A stretch of DNA of 64,000 bases from Actinostola sp. cb2023 (GCA_033675265.1 JAUJYZ010000317.1:186001-250000); one strand, 5' to 3'. Shown: positions 10,619-21,217, counted from the first letter of the stretch. The notes: generated by a model from the letters alone, not told the origin. Numbers and translations are program-made.

Positions 10619-11169
10619 TACAGGCGGCGGTTGATCGTTCATTTGGTCAGCTTTCCAAAGTCCTCGACGACAAGTTAGAACTCTTTGCTACTCGTTTCGC
10701 TAAGGAAAGCAGCTCTGCCGTTAAGAAAGCGGTAAATAAATCGAAGCAAGAAAACTTTACCTGCAAACGTAAAGGCAACCAACAGCAATTTGAGCACTGC
10801 CAACAAGTCCTTGAAAAGTTCGACGATGCACTTGAGTCGTTGGGAAGTCGTTCTTTCAACAATTTAAAGCGTTCTTTGGAAGAAGGATCACAGCTCGTGG
10901 CGAAAAGAATTAAAGCCATTAAACTTGCCGACAAAAGCGAGTATGGTTGGCTTACGGTAAATGAGTATCTTTCCGACGAGCTTGCTTCGGACACGGATGA
11001 TGACGAGAAGAGGATATATCGTTCAGAGAAGAGGGCCGAGAAGAAGGCAAAGGACAAGCAGCGACAGAAGCTTAAGATCAGACGCCCCACCTACCAACAA
11101 ACTACCCCCTCTGCATCGTCTTATGTTGGCAGTGAAAGGCCAACTAAGCGACTTGGTCCCTGTTTCAAG

Positions 11170-11608
11170 ATAAGTATTGAGTTTGTTTCTTGATATTTCC
11201 TACTCTTGAGGACATTCTTTGTTTTACCTTCGGTTTCATATGGTGTCGTTCGACTGACCCATATGCAATTTACTCCATGAAATTGGTCTTTGTGTTTCCT
11301 TAGTGTTTTTATGTGTAAGTAATTCTGTATAGTGCAGAATATTAAAATATTTGCGGTACGCAGTTTAGCAGATATTTGTTTTCTGCACGGTACTATAAGA
11401 ATTTCTGTATTGTCCCTAAGGAGTTGTTTCTCAACTCCTTAACGAAGTGATTAGCATACGGTTATATATTGTGTAATCGGTGTAATGTTCTTCCTTCGGG
11501 TCTTTGACGACGAACGAGTACCACACGCACTTATTTTTCATATTCTATTCTATATGTCTATATACAATCGTTTGATGCATTTATTTGTTTTGTTTTTGTC
11601 ATTTCCAG
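11170..11608 (+). other. DIRS gag intron containing the right-end/left-end junction
   Basis: Positions 11243-11340 repeat the element's right terminus (15013-15112), and 11341-11532 repeat its left terminus including the first ~16 gag codons. The two are directly abutted. This is the sequence expected either of an internal complementary/split repeat or of a circle junction between tandem copies. It lies between the gag exon and the zinc-knuckle exon. Confidence 0.65.
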
Positions 11609-11749
11609 TGCGGGGAAATGGGTCACTTAAGTGTGACATGCAGGAAGGCTGGGACAGATTCAAAAACGTCCACTGGTAGTACCAAATGACTAGACGCCAG
11701 TGATTCATTAGAGCAAGAAGTTGAGTATGATATTGATTATATTATAGCC

Positions 11750-13677
11750 TGTAATGTTGGCGAATTTAATTCCAGTCGCGCCAGTAAGGGCGTTAAGGGA
11801 CGTTTGAAAGCTTCGGTAGAATTTTGGACCGATTGTTTAAGCGCTTCAGATTTTGTAGTTTGCATAATTAAAGAGGGGTATAGGTTACCTTTTAAAGATT
11901 ACCCTCCTCGTTGCTTTCTTTTAAAAGAATAATAGGTCGGCTGTTAAGCACCCATGTTTCGTTGCGGAGGCTATATCTGAGCTACTCTGTAACGGTTGTA
12001 TTGCGGAGCATGCTATTCCTCCATTTTGTGTGAATCCCTTGACGGTTGCAGAAGGCAAAAAGCTTCGTCTAGTAATCGACCTCAGACACGTAAATGAGTT
12101 TCTTGTTAAGCCCAAGTTTAAATACGAAGATCTCCGTTCGTTATCGCAAGTTGTTGAAGAAAACCATTGGTTTTTTACTTGGGATCTCAAATCAGGTTAT
12201 CATCACGTGGATATACACCCTGATCATCATCAGTATTTAGGTTTTGCTTGGCCTTTTAATGGCACTCTTAGGTATTTTACCTTTAGCGTCCTTCCTTTTG
12301 GACTGGGTAGCGCATGTTTTTGTTTTACTAAACTTATGCGGCCTTTAGTTAAGCGATGGCGTTCTATGGCCCACGTTTGTTTTGTTTACCTTGGTGACGG
12401 TTTTGCTAGTCATCCCGACCGCTTATCTGCCTTGGCAGCTAGCTCCATCCAGCAGCAAGATTTGAAGTCATCTGGCCTGGTATGTAACGGGGAGAAATCC
12501 CATTGGAATCCGATGCAGGTCGGCGAGCGGCTCGGCTTTATCATTAACTCCGTTGCCATGCAATTCAAGTGCCTGCAAAGAAACTCTCCAAGCTTAAAGG
12601 TATCTTGGACGTCGCTATTCTTGACGGCTACCTATCCATCCGTCAGTTGGCTAAGATCGCCGGTTCCGTTATCTCGTTAACTCTATCCGTTGGACCCATT
12701 TGCCGACTTTTCACCCGCCAAATGTACTTTACCATAGAGTCTAGATCCGGCGGCTGGGACCAAGTTATCTCGTTGTCCCGCTCTGGTCGAAGAACTGAGA
12801 TTTTGGCTTGGCAATCTCGATAATTTTAACGGCTATGCTATCCGGCCTCCTCCTTTAGCATCTACAGTGATCTTCACAGACGCCAGCGATGTAGCTTTTG
12901 GCGGATTCTCAGCCTCTCTTGACGATACAGTGGTTCGTGGGATGTGGACTAACGAGGATGCAACGCAGAGCTCAACTTACCGTGAACTGAAAGCAATTTA
13001 TTACGTGTTGCTTTCATACGCTGTTCAGCTGAAATCCAGAAGAGTAGTCGTTAAGACAGATAACCAAGGTGCAGCACGTATTATCTCAGTGGGTAGTTCG
13101 AAAGCGCATCTGCAGCGTCTAGCCTTTGATATATTCCAGTTGTGTTTCAACCATGGAATAGTTCTTTTACCGCAATGGATTCCTCGTTGCCTCATTTATT
13201 GATCCAGACGACTGGTCGCTCCATCCTTCTGTTTTCCGTATTCTGAATGCTCGGTGGGGTCCTCACACGATAGATCGTTTCGCTTCCCACTACAATGCTC
13301 AGTTGGCTCGCTTCAACTCCAAGTACTCTTCCCCCGGAAGTTGTGGCGTGGATGCACTCAGCCTTGACTGGAGTCGCGACAATAACTGGTTATGTCCCCC
13401 AGTTAATCTGATAGTACCTTGTGTGCGTCATCTGGAAGCCTATAGTGGGTACGGAACTTTGATAGTTCCCGAGTGGTCATCGGCCTGTTTCTGGCCATTT
13501 TTGCACAGTGGTGCTAGCGCATTTAAGCCATTCATCAAGTCAGTTTTCACTTTGCCTAGGATTAGCGATCTTTTGTTAGAGGGCACCGGCCAGAGGGCCA
13601 CGTATAAGAGAAAGCCATCATTGTTTAGTGGTTGCCCCAAGTTCCAAATGCTAGCCTTGAGGGTCGACTTTCGATAA
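11750..13677 (+). pseudogene. DIRS pol: reverse transcriptase, RNase H and adjoining domain
   Basis: Reading frames change at about 11930, 12570, 12825 and 13200. The RT part shows RLVIDLRHVN, WDLKSGYHHVDIHPDH (motif A Asp) and VLPFGLGSACF. Motif C reads VYLGDG where an active enzyme has YLDD, a catalytic Asp-to-Gly loss. RNase H begins FTDASDVAFGGF (about 12870) with TDNQGA further on. The segment 13303-13677 resembles the DIRS domain downstream of RNase H (DALSLDW, NLIVPCVRHL, GTLIVPEW). Confidence 0.8.
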
Positions 13678-13744
13678 TTTCGATTTTGAATTCATGCTGT
13701 TATTCTTCCAACTATTATTGTACTTGTCACCGCTGACTAAGGCA

Positions 13745-14095
13745 CCATTTAGGTGTAAATTGTGAGTATATACCATTTCGGTACCAGTCACCATATTGGT
13801 CTCCTACCATTTAGGCGTAGTGTTTCAATTTTGCAGGGGTCCATTTCAGTCCCCAACCACCACTTAGGTGATTGCAGCAGCTTGATAGCGTGGTCGCCAT
13901 TTAGGCAGTAGCGATATCACCACTTTGGTGTTGCCACAATAATAATAATAATAATAATAAATTTATTTCTTATATTGCGCAAAAAACATGTGAATGATCT
14001 ATTGCGCATTACATAGCGCAACTGAGTAGTATGTCACCATTTAGGTGTTGCCACAATTGCGGTTGTGTTGTCGCCATTTCGGCGGTATCCTTTAT
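13745..14095. repeat. Series of near-palindromic 'CACC-ATTT-GGTG' motifs, split by an (ATT)-tailed retroposon
   Basis: About ten short, mostly self-complementary 11-13-mers of form (C)NCCATTTNGGN(G) occur every 25-45 bp, for example caccatttaggtg, caccacttaggtg, caccactttggtg and cgccatttcggcg. Between roughly 13940 and 14030 an inserted (AAT)n plus 'tatattgcgc...gcgcattac' segment interrupts them. They lie in the DIRS element between the RNase H-side ORF and the recombinase. Confidence 0.65.
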
Positions 14096-14152
14096 AGGAT
14101 TTGGGAACGAGCTAGGTTTGCTCGTTTCTTGTCATTGCAATTCTAATCCATT

Positions 14153-14665
14153 TTGCCTGTTCAGTGTTTTTCAGAGCTCTTTGGAGCCCGAAGTGGTATA
14201 TTTCAAGATCCCAGCCTTGACGCATTGGCCCCAGAGCTGGTTCAGCTTCAGCTGTCTTCAAAAGCAGATGCAACCATCTCGAAATACGCTTCCAGTTGGT
14301 GTAAATGGCGTACCTGGGCTAACTCGAAAATCGATGTTCCTGTTCTTCCCGCGCAGCCTGTTCATGTTGCCCTCTACCTTACAGAACTTTTCCAATCAGC
14401 CATGGACAAGGGCATCGGCGCTTCCGTCCTCGAAATCCAAGCTTTGAGGAGTTTAAATCACACGTTTAAGCCGTTTGTTGTCAACGTGAAAGACTTTAGT
14501 ATGCACAGCATTAAGTCTGGTGCCGCCTCTAATCCAGGTTGCAGACAGCTTAGCGGCGACTTATTAGATAGGCACGCTGGATGGCGTTGCGCTTCATCGA
14601 AGCATAGATATATTAAATATTCAACTACCGATCTTTTAGGAGTGTCTAAGGCACTTGGGATCTGA
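14153..14665 (+). pseudogene. DIRS tyrosine recombinase, internally deleted
   Basis: The N-terminal part resembles a phage-integrase SAM-like core-binding domain (KADATISKYASSWCKWRTWA, VALYLTELF). It jumps directly to the C-terminal catalytic tail MHSIKSGAASNPG...RHAGWR...HRYIKYS with the final LGI typical of DIRS recombinases. The central catalytic segment with the first Arg is missing, and the HxxR box reads HSIK. The protein cannot be active. Confidence 0.75.
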
Positions 14666-14865
14666 AAACTGATAATTAACAATAATAATATTTTCTTCTT
14701 GTCGGGGGAAGTGGTTGTGTCTTGGCCTCGACCCAGATTTCCTTCTTTTTCCCATACGGGGGTTAAGTTTAGAGTGTTTTTTTTCTGGCCTCCCTGGCAC
14801 TTCCAGAACAACTTCAGTTAGTATCGTTATTATATCGTTGTACATATTAATCGTTATACTGTTAT

Positions 14866-14905
14866 CATCACACTGATGAAGGGCTATGCCCGAAACGTCT
14901 GTAAA
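14866..14905 (+). ncRNA. Hammerhead ribozyme-like core
   Basis: CTGATGA is followed by a 4-bp helix GGGC-tat-GCCC and then GAAAC, the conserved core plus stem II of hammerhead ribozymes such as those found in animal retroelements. One extra A sits between CUGAUGA and the stem, which is not canonical. I cannot confidently draw stems I and III. It lies 3' of the DIRS recombinase. Confidence 0.35.
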
Positions 14906-15112
14906 AATACGATTGACACTTAAAATAATTTTGTTTACCATTGTTTTATCTAAAAAGTAAGTGTCACGCATCTCAATCAAGAACTTCTAGTTCATTTTCT
15001 ATATAATAAAGTGATGGTGTCGTTCGACTGACCCATATGCAATTTACTCCATGAAATTGGTCTTTGTGTTTCCTTAGTGTTTTTATGTGTAAGTAATTCT
15101 GTATAGTGCAGA

Positions 15113-15467
15113 AACTTTATAACCGTTATCATTGAAGTGCGACCTTCAAAACAGCTTGTCAGGTTTGAAAATAGCTGGAGGAGAAAGTAGGGGGGTCTTG
15201 GATTTTTTTTACTAATGTGAGGGGGGGTCCCAAAGAAAAAAATGATAAAAAGAGGGAGAAATGATTTGCCTAATAAATAATTAAAGCTGACAACAGCAAA
15301 CAGTCAGTTAAATCTATAAAGAAATACAGTGAAGGTTCAATTTTTAACTGGTTCAAATGTTTCACTGATAACAATTTCATACATCCCTTTTTATAAATAG
15401 TCCAAGAAATACTAAAAGTCTCACATTTTTGCTAGTATAGTTGTATCATTTACTGGCAATAATCAGA
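15113..15467. other. Gene-free stretch with G-rich repeat arm
   Basis: No coding frame. The portion 15160-15250 ('ggaggagaaagtaggggggtcttgg...gagggggggtccc') has an approximate inverse partner at 17180-17345, suggesting these are the ends of a large, interrupted element. Confidence 0.45.
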
Positions 15468-15791
15468 AGCCCATAAGTAGGAGCATCCATGCTACATATT
15501 GGGTCTATGTCACTTTTGCTATTTTTAGAACACGATTTCTCGAAATGATAGTGACCAATCACTGTGCACTTCCGGTTTTATTTGCAGCAACTCGTTTTAT
15601 TTGCAGCAACTCGTTTTATTTGTTGCAACTCGTTTTATTTGCAGCAACTCGTTTTATTAATTTGCCACAACTAGTTAATTTGCAGCAACAGTGATTGGTC
15701 AATTTCGTGTTCTAACTGAAATAGCCAAACTTGTTCAAACGCTGTGACAGATTTTAATGCTACATGGAATGGATGCTCCTACTTATGGGCT
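15468..15791. mobile_element. Foldback MITE with an internal 19-bp tandem repeat
   Basis: Ends agcccataagtaggagcatc and inverse, with further internal pairing (accaatcactgt / cagtgattggt). The centre, 15587-15660, has four to five copies of GCAGCAACTCGTTTTATTT, the last ones degenerate. Confidence 0.7.
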
Positions 15792-15834
15792 CCTGCAACA
15801 ATATAATGCAAGAGAATATGAGGTCATATTCAGG

Positions 15835-16465
15835 GACGGATACAGGGGGGTGGATTGGGCGGCTAGCCACCCCCCTCTAGAGGTTTAACTGATAGAAAAT
15901 ATGAATTAGAAGTATTCTAAGTATTCTAACACTCCAATTCATGTTTCGCGTTATTACACGGTTTAGGAGAAACCGGTTGTAAACCAGCCTTGGTCAGAGC
16001 AGAGCACGATTCATAGCGCGTTCTTACGGACTTTCGTGAATTAAAGGATTGTCCGAATTGATTCAGCCATCGAAATTCTCAAGTGTTGTCAGCATTGGTT
16101 TGCTGAGACAGTGTACATAGGAAGTAATTAGCGATACGCGTAAATCACAAATAATTATTGGAGAACGCTGGAAATAGCATTTCCGAGCCTCTAGACTTTC
16201 AAAATTTTCTGGGGGGGCATGCCCCCATACCCCCCAAACGGCTCACGCCTACGGCGCTCGCTATGCATCTCCCCCACCGCTTGGCCTTTGCTACGGCCCT
16301 GGTTCACTTTTGTGGACCAGCAAAAAAAAAAGGCTAGCTACGCTCCTGGCGTAAATAAACACCGGGGCTGGACAATTATAATCAGTCGACTCTCTGATGG
16401 AGAATATATACCTTGAAAGAGCTTTATGATTATCCACCCCCCTTTGTAAAATCCTGGATCCGCCC
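15835..16465. repeat. Element with 'GGGnCGGATCC'-type ends
   Basis: Opens with cagggacggatacaggggggtgg and closes with ccacccccctttgtaaaatc followed by ctggatccgcccatattc. The same kind of end occurs at 1940, 37682-37918 and 60565-60720. The interior has no recognisable gene. Confidence 0.5.
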
Positions 16466-17278
16466 ATATTCATTATGTCATATTGTCTTGTATAATCATG
16501 TTATTTTCAGTATTTTTGTCCTTTTAAAAATTCACTACTAGTTAAAAAATCGAATAACTAATTAACTCAAAACACAGATTATAAATCCCTACACCACGAT
16601 ATCATTCACATCCACAAAATATATTTTTGACAGTTAGGATTTGTTTTCCTTGGGCGTAGGTCCTTGTGGTGGACCAAAAAAACTCTTGCTTGAACCGATG
16701 GAAAAAGTACCTGTGCGAAAATGGTGAAACCGCCTTAACAATGCCTATACACCGAATTCATAATATCGTATTTTTAGTTTGGCAATATGATACGTTTCTA
16801 GTACAAATGATCACTGTCATCTAAAATAGTACCTATTGAAATAAACACTTTGCTGTAGACAAAATATCATCGGAATTATGACAGATCATGAATAGAGAGT
16901 TTTGTATGTATTTTTCAAGTGAGTCCTCACCAGCGTTGTTTTGGTGCAATTTCACAATTTCAAATGTTGAAATCTTCTCAAGGATATATTATTTGGTTTC
17001 AAAACACACACATGGTATTTAGATGATCACATAAATATTCTATCAAATATTTACTTTTCCCAAAATGATATTATTATTATTATTATTATATATTTTTTGG
17101 CTTTTATGCAAATTAGAAGCAGCCAATTATGAATTCGGTCTATAACAGATAGCTAGAACCTGATCTGAGTGTTTATCAAACAGAAGGGGGGGTCTTGAAA
17201 GTTTTACCAATTTCAAAGAGGGGGTCTTCAGAATTTTTTTGCATTTAAGAGGGGGTCCGGAAACAAAAAACTAAAAAA

Positions 17279-17312
<34 letters not shown>

Positions 17313-17464
17313 AAAAATGACTTTCTCCTCCAGCCCCCCCCCCCCCCCCCCCCCCCCCTCCCGATATTTAATGACCGGTCCCTTAGTAGTATCGGTGCGC
17401 ATGTGTGAGGCGTTAGAAGCAACACGATACTGCTATGTTTGTGTTTTCCTTTTCAACAAAACTT
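16466..17464. other. Gene-free AT-rich stretch with G-rich and poly(C) tracts
   Basis: Nothing recognisable up to about 17180. Then G-rich 'gggggggtcttg' motifs, a TAA/TTA microsatellite (about 17277-17316) and a 25-nt poly(C) run at 17334-17358. From 17465 a dispersed repeat begins. Confidence 0.5.
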
Positions 17465-17670
17465 TCCGTCACGTGTCGAGCACAATCCAAACTTTCTCCA
17501 CCATTCAAAATGAAAAAGGACTACTTTAAAACCGTCAAATCTCTTCTAAATTTACTTAAAGTTGACATGAATTGTGAACTTCTAAACTTACCATGAATAG
17601 GGAATAGAATCCTAACGTTTACACCGAAAAAATCAGTCTTTCTTGATATGAACTTCTCTTCCACGCCTCG
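17465..17670. repeat. Dispersed repeat, inverted copy at 30063-30277
   Basis: About 200 bp matching 30063-30277 in inverse orientation with high identity, including 'acgtgtcgagcacaa' and 'aagttgacatgaattgtgaac'. Confidence 0.7.
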
Positions 17671-17679
17671 CCATCAGCG

Positions 17680-19143
17680 ACACGGCAGAAACTGGGCTGC
17701 CTGTGGTGATGACGCGTTTTGCGGTTTTTTGGTTATTGCGCGCGCGGGCTCATCAGTATATATTGGGATTCCTGTGGCTGATGTTGACGTTTTTGCGGTT
17801 TTCCACAATAAGATAGCGCGGGCTCATCAATACTGAATAAATTGACGGGGAGTGAAACTAAGATCATGTGATCGATTCTCAGCCAATCAGAGAAGAGAAT
17901 CATGGAAATCCTTTGTAACATGCTCGTAACGTTACTTTTGGTCAGCAGTTAATCGCTGATAGCTATCAAAACATTACTCTCCCTCCCCTCCCTTGAGTCT
18001 TTTCAGCAAAACATTGAAAATTTCTGAAATAAATTTTCCGTACGCGACATCAGTTTCCCCGTTTGATTTTGCGTTTGTTTTGAATCATGTTGTCTTTTGA
18101 ACAGTTAAATGTACTTTCAGCAGTTACAGAAGGGTACATCATTGTCATTTTGAGAAAGGCAGGAGTAGGAAAAGCACTTTTATTAAGGCAAATCTAGCCT
18201 GCGTTACATCCGAACTGGCAAATCATATTAAAACGAGGAAACTGGAGAGAAAGGTCGAAAGTGTTTCCTGACAGCATCAACTGGACTTGCATGCGGCGAC
18301 CCACATCAACGGACGGTGTCACACTGTACAAAAAAATAAAAATAAAGTGCAATTAAATACATGAAGGATACTTGAGCTTTCACTACGAGGCGTCCAAAGA
18401 TAATCACTTTCGCTGAACTGAGGCCTAGTTTATTACAATGGAAAGCGTACACATACGTATGTTTCGTCTACAGACGTGATGTTTTCTCAGGAAAATGAAA
18501 ACAAGGATCATATTAAGTCTGTAAAACAGCAAGATAAGTCCTTTAGTACTTTTCCCGGTACTTTTGTAGGCAAGCACCATCAACAACAACAATAAACTCA
18601 GTATTGTTCTGAGTCTTTTTACGCTTGATGAAACAATAAACTCATTTCGTAAGCCGGTAAGGCATTTTTTCGCCTCTACGCTAAACTGAACATTATAACA
18701 AACAAATGATAAAAGTCAAGAAAAAAATATGCAGAAAATTGTATTTTTCACTTACAGACCTTCGCAGGGTGGATCGTCATCGGCCTCGTCGGCCTCCATG
18801 TTTTTCTCCCTACGAAACTGTTCGTAAAACCGTCGCCCTCCATGTTTTTCTCCGTACGAAACCCGGGCTGTGATCGGCTGTTCCTAGCAACAGTGATGTT
18901 CCTAGCAATCTGACGCGGATTGTCGAAAGGGTCTTACCGAAGTTTCACTCCCCGTCATTTTATTAGTGATGTTACGTTTTAGTATTTTCTTAGTATTGAT
19001 GAGCCCGTGCTATCTTATTGTGGAAAACCGCAAAAACGTCAGCATTAGCCACAGGAATCCCAATTTACTGATGAGCCCGCGCGCAAAAACCGCAAAACGC
19101 GTCATAACCACAGGCAGCCCAGTTTCTGCCGTGCTCCCTTGAT
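17680..19143. mobile_element. Large TIR element with ~170-bp inverted ends
   Basis: Left arm 17680-17855 and right arm 18930-19140 are inverse copies. They begin around 'cacggcagaaactgggctgcc' and include two 'gcgggctcatca' segments and 'gacggggagtgaaact'. The terminal gggctgcctgtgg links it to the CACAGG family. The interior contains a candidate two-exon small gene on the minus strand (18194-18799). Confidence 0.65.
18194..18799 (-). CDS. Candidate two-exon small protein inside a TIR element
   Basis: Exon 1 (18756-18799) starts with an ATG and a very acidic stretch (MEADEADDDPPCEG), ending at a strong gtaagt donor. Exon 2 (18194-18323) follows a tgtacag acceptor and joins in phase to a TAG stop, giving 57 residues. 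No family is recognised. It could be a short cargo protein or a chance frame; the donor quality and phase match are the only support. Confidence 0.25.
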
Positions 19144-19287
19144 TTGCTGCGGGCGCGTCCCGCAGGATGTACACAAGCATATAAATGCGCGCGCGCGCGC
19201 TCTACCACAGGAAACCCATCAAAAAAAGACGCAAATATCATTTTATTTCATTATTTAGTAGCCTCAAAAGGAATGGTTGGGCTGCCT
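19144..19287 (-). repeat. CACAGG cassette copy
   Basis: Inverse orientation to the copy at 7264: ctgcggg...cccgcag hairpin, GC alternation, accacaggaaacccatc, 'gacgcaaatatcattttatt' and finally ttgggctgcctgtggt. Confidence 0.7.
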
Positions 19288-19347
19288 GTGGTCACAGTAC
19301 AGGAATTCTGCACTGACAACGCAGACTGTATTCGCAGGCTATCTACA

Positions 19348-19516
19348 CACAGGGAGCCCAAGCATAAATTCAGTAAAAAAATTAAATTCGAAATAAAGTA
19401 TTTTTTTCCGCTATACACCTTTGTTGTCTGTTAACTTAACCTGCCTGGTGATTTTTTTTCAGAATTTTTTTTTTCTCCTTTTATTTTTTACTGAATTTAT
19501 GCTTGGGCTCCCTGTG
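19348..19516. mobile_element. CACAGG-family MITE with 7-bp target duplication
   Basis: Ends CACAGGGAGCCCAAGC and inverse; arms continue through 'ataaattcagtaaaaaa'. The 7-bp atctaca is present on each side (19341-19347, 19517-19523). Same terminal consensus and duplication length as 4350-4773. It interrupts the end of a 'tgtattcgcaggct' MITE fragment at 19288-19340. Confidence 0.8.
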
Positions 19517-19646
19517 ATCTACACGGTAAGGATCGGTAGCAAGCAATAAAACAAGACGTACCGAGACTGAACTGGAGCGAATCAAACTACTCCATGCAGA
19601 AGCTTCCTCAAGAGACCGTGACTTAGGGTATGGTCTGTTGACTTCC

Positions 19647-20558
19647 TAGTCCAGTCCCGGACTCACTTTCTATCCGCTCCGACAAGCTGAAGTCGCGGAG
19701 GAAAGAGAGTCCAGTATAACTTGCATGCGCATGGCAGCTTAACAGCCAATCAGATCGGAGCTGAATAGACCAAATCGACTAACACAATGTTTACATTCTT
19801 TGACCCATTTCAGATCTTTTGGGAATACGGTTCTTTGTCTGTTGTGATTTCGATTTCAATAGAGCATTGACATGGAAATGAATGGAAAGTTGTTTGCAAA
19901 GGTTTCGAATTGGGTTAAAGAATGCAAACATTGCGTCAGCCGATCAGTTTGTCTATTTTCAAAGCCCGCAATGTAATATGGCCTGCGATATACGTTTGAG
20001 CGCATGCGTTGTCATGACGACTTGCCAATTTGCGACGGACGAAGAAAAAGAAACCCCATTTTGAAACTCGGCGTCTGCCACAGGCAGCCCGCCGAGTAAT
20101 AAATCAGGGGCTTTCCAAAGCCCGTACTCAAATTAACACTGTTCAAACTTATAATAATATTATAATTACGGTTCCTTCTGCAGGTACCGGTCACATTGTA
20201 CGTAATTCAACAATAGGTTTGCGGTACGTGCAGAAAGACGCATAATTACTCTTTGCGAGGGAAAACTTCACGAAATCGATGAAATTCTTCCAAAAATTCG
20301 ACTGATATCGCTCATACAGAACTGAGAAACTGCGCAATATAAATATTAAATTATTATCAAAATAATTAAACTAGGATTTACTGGAGCCTATCCGCCATTT
20401 TGGAAATCAGACAGGCTTTGTAACCAGGCGACCACCACATATGTGTGGTGGTCGCCTGGCTGCTAAGCTGCCATGCGCATGCAAGTTATACTGGACTCTC
20501 TTTCCTCCACGACTTCAGTTTGTCGGAGCGGATAGAAAGTGAGTCCGGGACTGGACTA
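19647..20558. mobile_element. Mutator-like element, 9-bp target duplication
   Basis: About 105-bp inverted ends begin TAGTCCAGTCCCGGACTCAC and the 9-bp ttgacttcc flanks both sides (19638-19646, 20559-20567). The interior has no transposase; it contains a fragment with 'actcggcgtctgccacaggc' and a near-perfect hairpin at 20424-20459. Confidence 0.8.
20424..20459. repeat. 16-bp-arm perfect palindrome
   Basis: CCAGGCGACCACCACA, a 4-nt loop tatg, then the exact inverse. It adjoins the right arm of the surrounding Mutator-like element. Confidence 0.85.
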
Positions 20559-20685
20559 TTGACTTCCTTGCCTCGCCCCTTCTTTTCCATCCCTTCCCCT
20601 TTTCCCTCTCTTCTCCCCAGTCCCCTAACGCGGCCAAGCAGGCCCGAACCTCCCGTATGCGACCACCCAAAATGTCAGCCTCTTA

Positions 20686-21217
20686 GGCCCTGTTTACAAG
20701 GAGGGAGGATAACCCTAGCAGTAGGGTTACCTTACCCTAGTACTAGGGTTATCCTAGCTCTCGTACGTTTCTTATATTTTTCGCGTACGTGTTTACAAGG
20801 CTGGTAGGCCGGTTACCCTACTGCTAGGGTATCCCTATAGTACTCGGATAGGGTTACCCTACCACTAGGGTTATGTGTTTCCCTTGTAAACGGTTTTGCC
20901 GAGATAACTCGCCTACCCGGGACAACTTTTTACTAGTTTTCAGGCCTTTTCAATCGATAAGTACCGTGTGGCGGCTGATCGATCGCGAGTCAGTGGCGAG
21001 AAGCGGTTTAGAAAAGCGAAAAGTAGGGCAAGTGACAGCGAAAAACAAAAGGAAAAGTAGCACGAAAAGATAACAAGAAGTGGAGCGACAATTTTCATAA
21101 GATATTTCGGGTATTGTACAAGAATATAAGTCGTCGTGCGACTTTAAAGGCCTCGACTTTTTTCATGCTTGTAAACCCCTACTGCTAGGGTTACCCTCCC
21201 TCCTTCTAAACAGGGCC
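20686..21217. mobile_element. Harbinger-like MITE with telomere-like internal repeats
   Basis: Ends GGCCCTGTTTACAAGGAGGG and inverse (one end with small changes), flanked by the 3-bp TTA on each side (20683-20685, 21218-21220), the pattern of PIF/Harbinger. Subterminal DNA is packed with palindromic CCCTA(N)TAGGG units, such as aaccctagcagtagggtta, which resemble but are not the TTAGGG telomere repeat. Confidence 0.75.

Larger units (their letters stand above)
9326..11689 (+). pseudogene. DIRS gag-like protein with intron and CCHC zinc knuckle, interrupted
   Basis: The frame starts at an ATG at 9326, runs to 9428, is cut by the Mutator-like element 9429-10618, and resumes in the same frame at 10619 to 11169. 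It includes the DIRS gag-typical SEYGWLTVNEYLSDE segment and a Lys/Glu-rich basic tail. It then ends GPCFK and, if 11170-11608 is removed as an intron, continues at 11609 with CGEMGHLSVTC. Together these form a perfect CX2CX4HX4C knuckle. The acceptor is a good tttccag. The donor reads AAG|ataagt instead of gtaagt, so splicing is probably lost. Stop at 11687-11689. Confidence 0.75.
9180..15112 (+). mobile_element. DIRS-type tyrosine-recombinase retrotransposon, degenerate
   Basis: The order is gag-like ORF with CCHC knuckle, reverse transcriptase, RNase H, the DIRS-specific post-RNase H domain, then a tyrosine recombinase. The left end segment (about 9180-9372) and right end segment (about 15013-15112) recur joined head to tail at 11243-11340 and 11341-11532. 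That end-to-end junction is the split-repeat arrangement DIRS/Ngaro elements use through a circular intermediate. Short inverted motifs (ttctgcac...tata near 9218; tatagtgcagaa at 15112) match DIRS-like termini. It is dead: gag is split by an insertion, pol has frameshifts, the RT active site is altered, and the recombinase has lost its centre. No target duplication is visible, as expected for this class. Confidence 0.85.

Noticed and set aside
10647..11090. 147-residue Ser-rich minus-strand frame
   Set aside because: Antisense shadow of the DIRS gag body, whose plus-strand reading has clear DIRS motifs.
9180..15112. Active DIRS element
   Set aside because: RT motif C is VYLGDG, several frameshifts are present, gag is interrupted, and the recombinase lacks its central catalytic segment.
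20686..21217. Interstitial telomere array
   Set aside because: Units are palindromic CCCTA/TAGGG mixtures, not tandem TTAGGG, and sit within a MITE with a TTA duplication.
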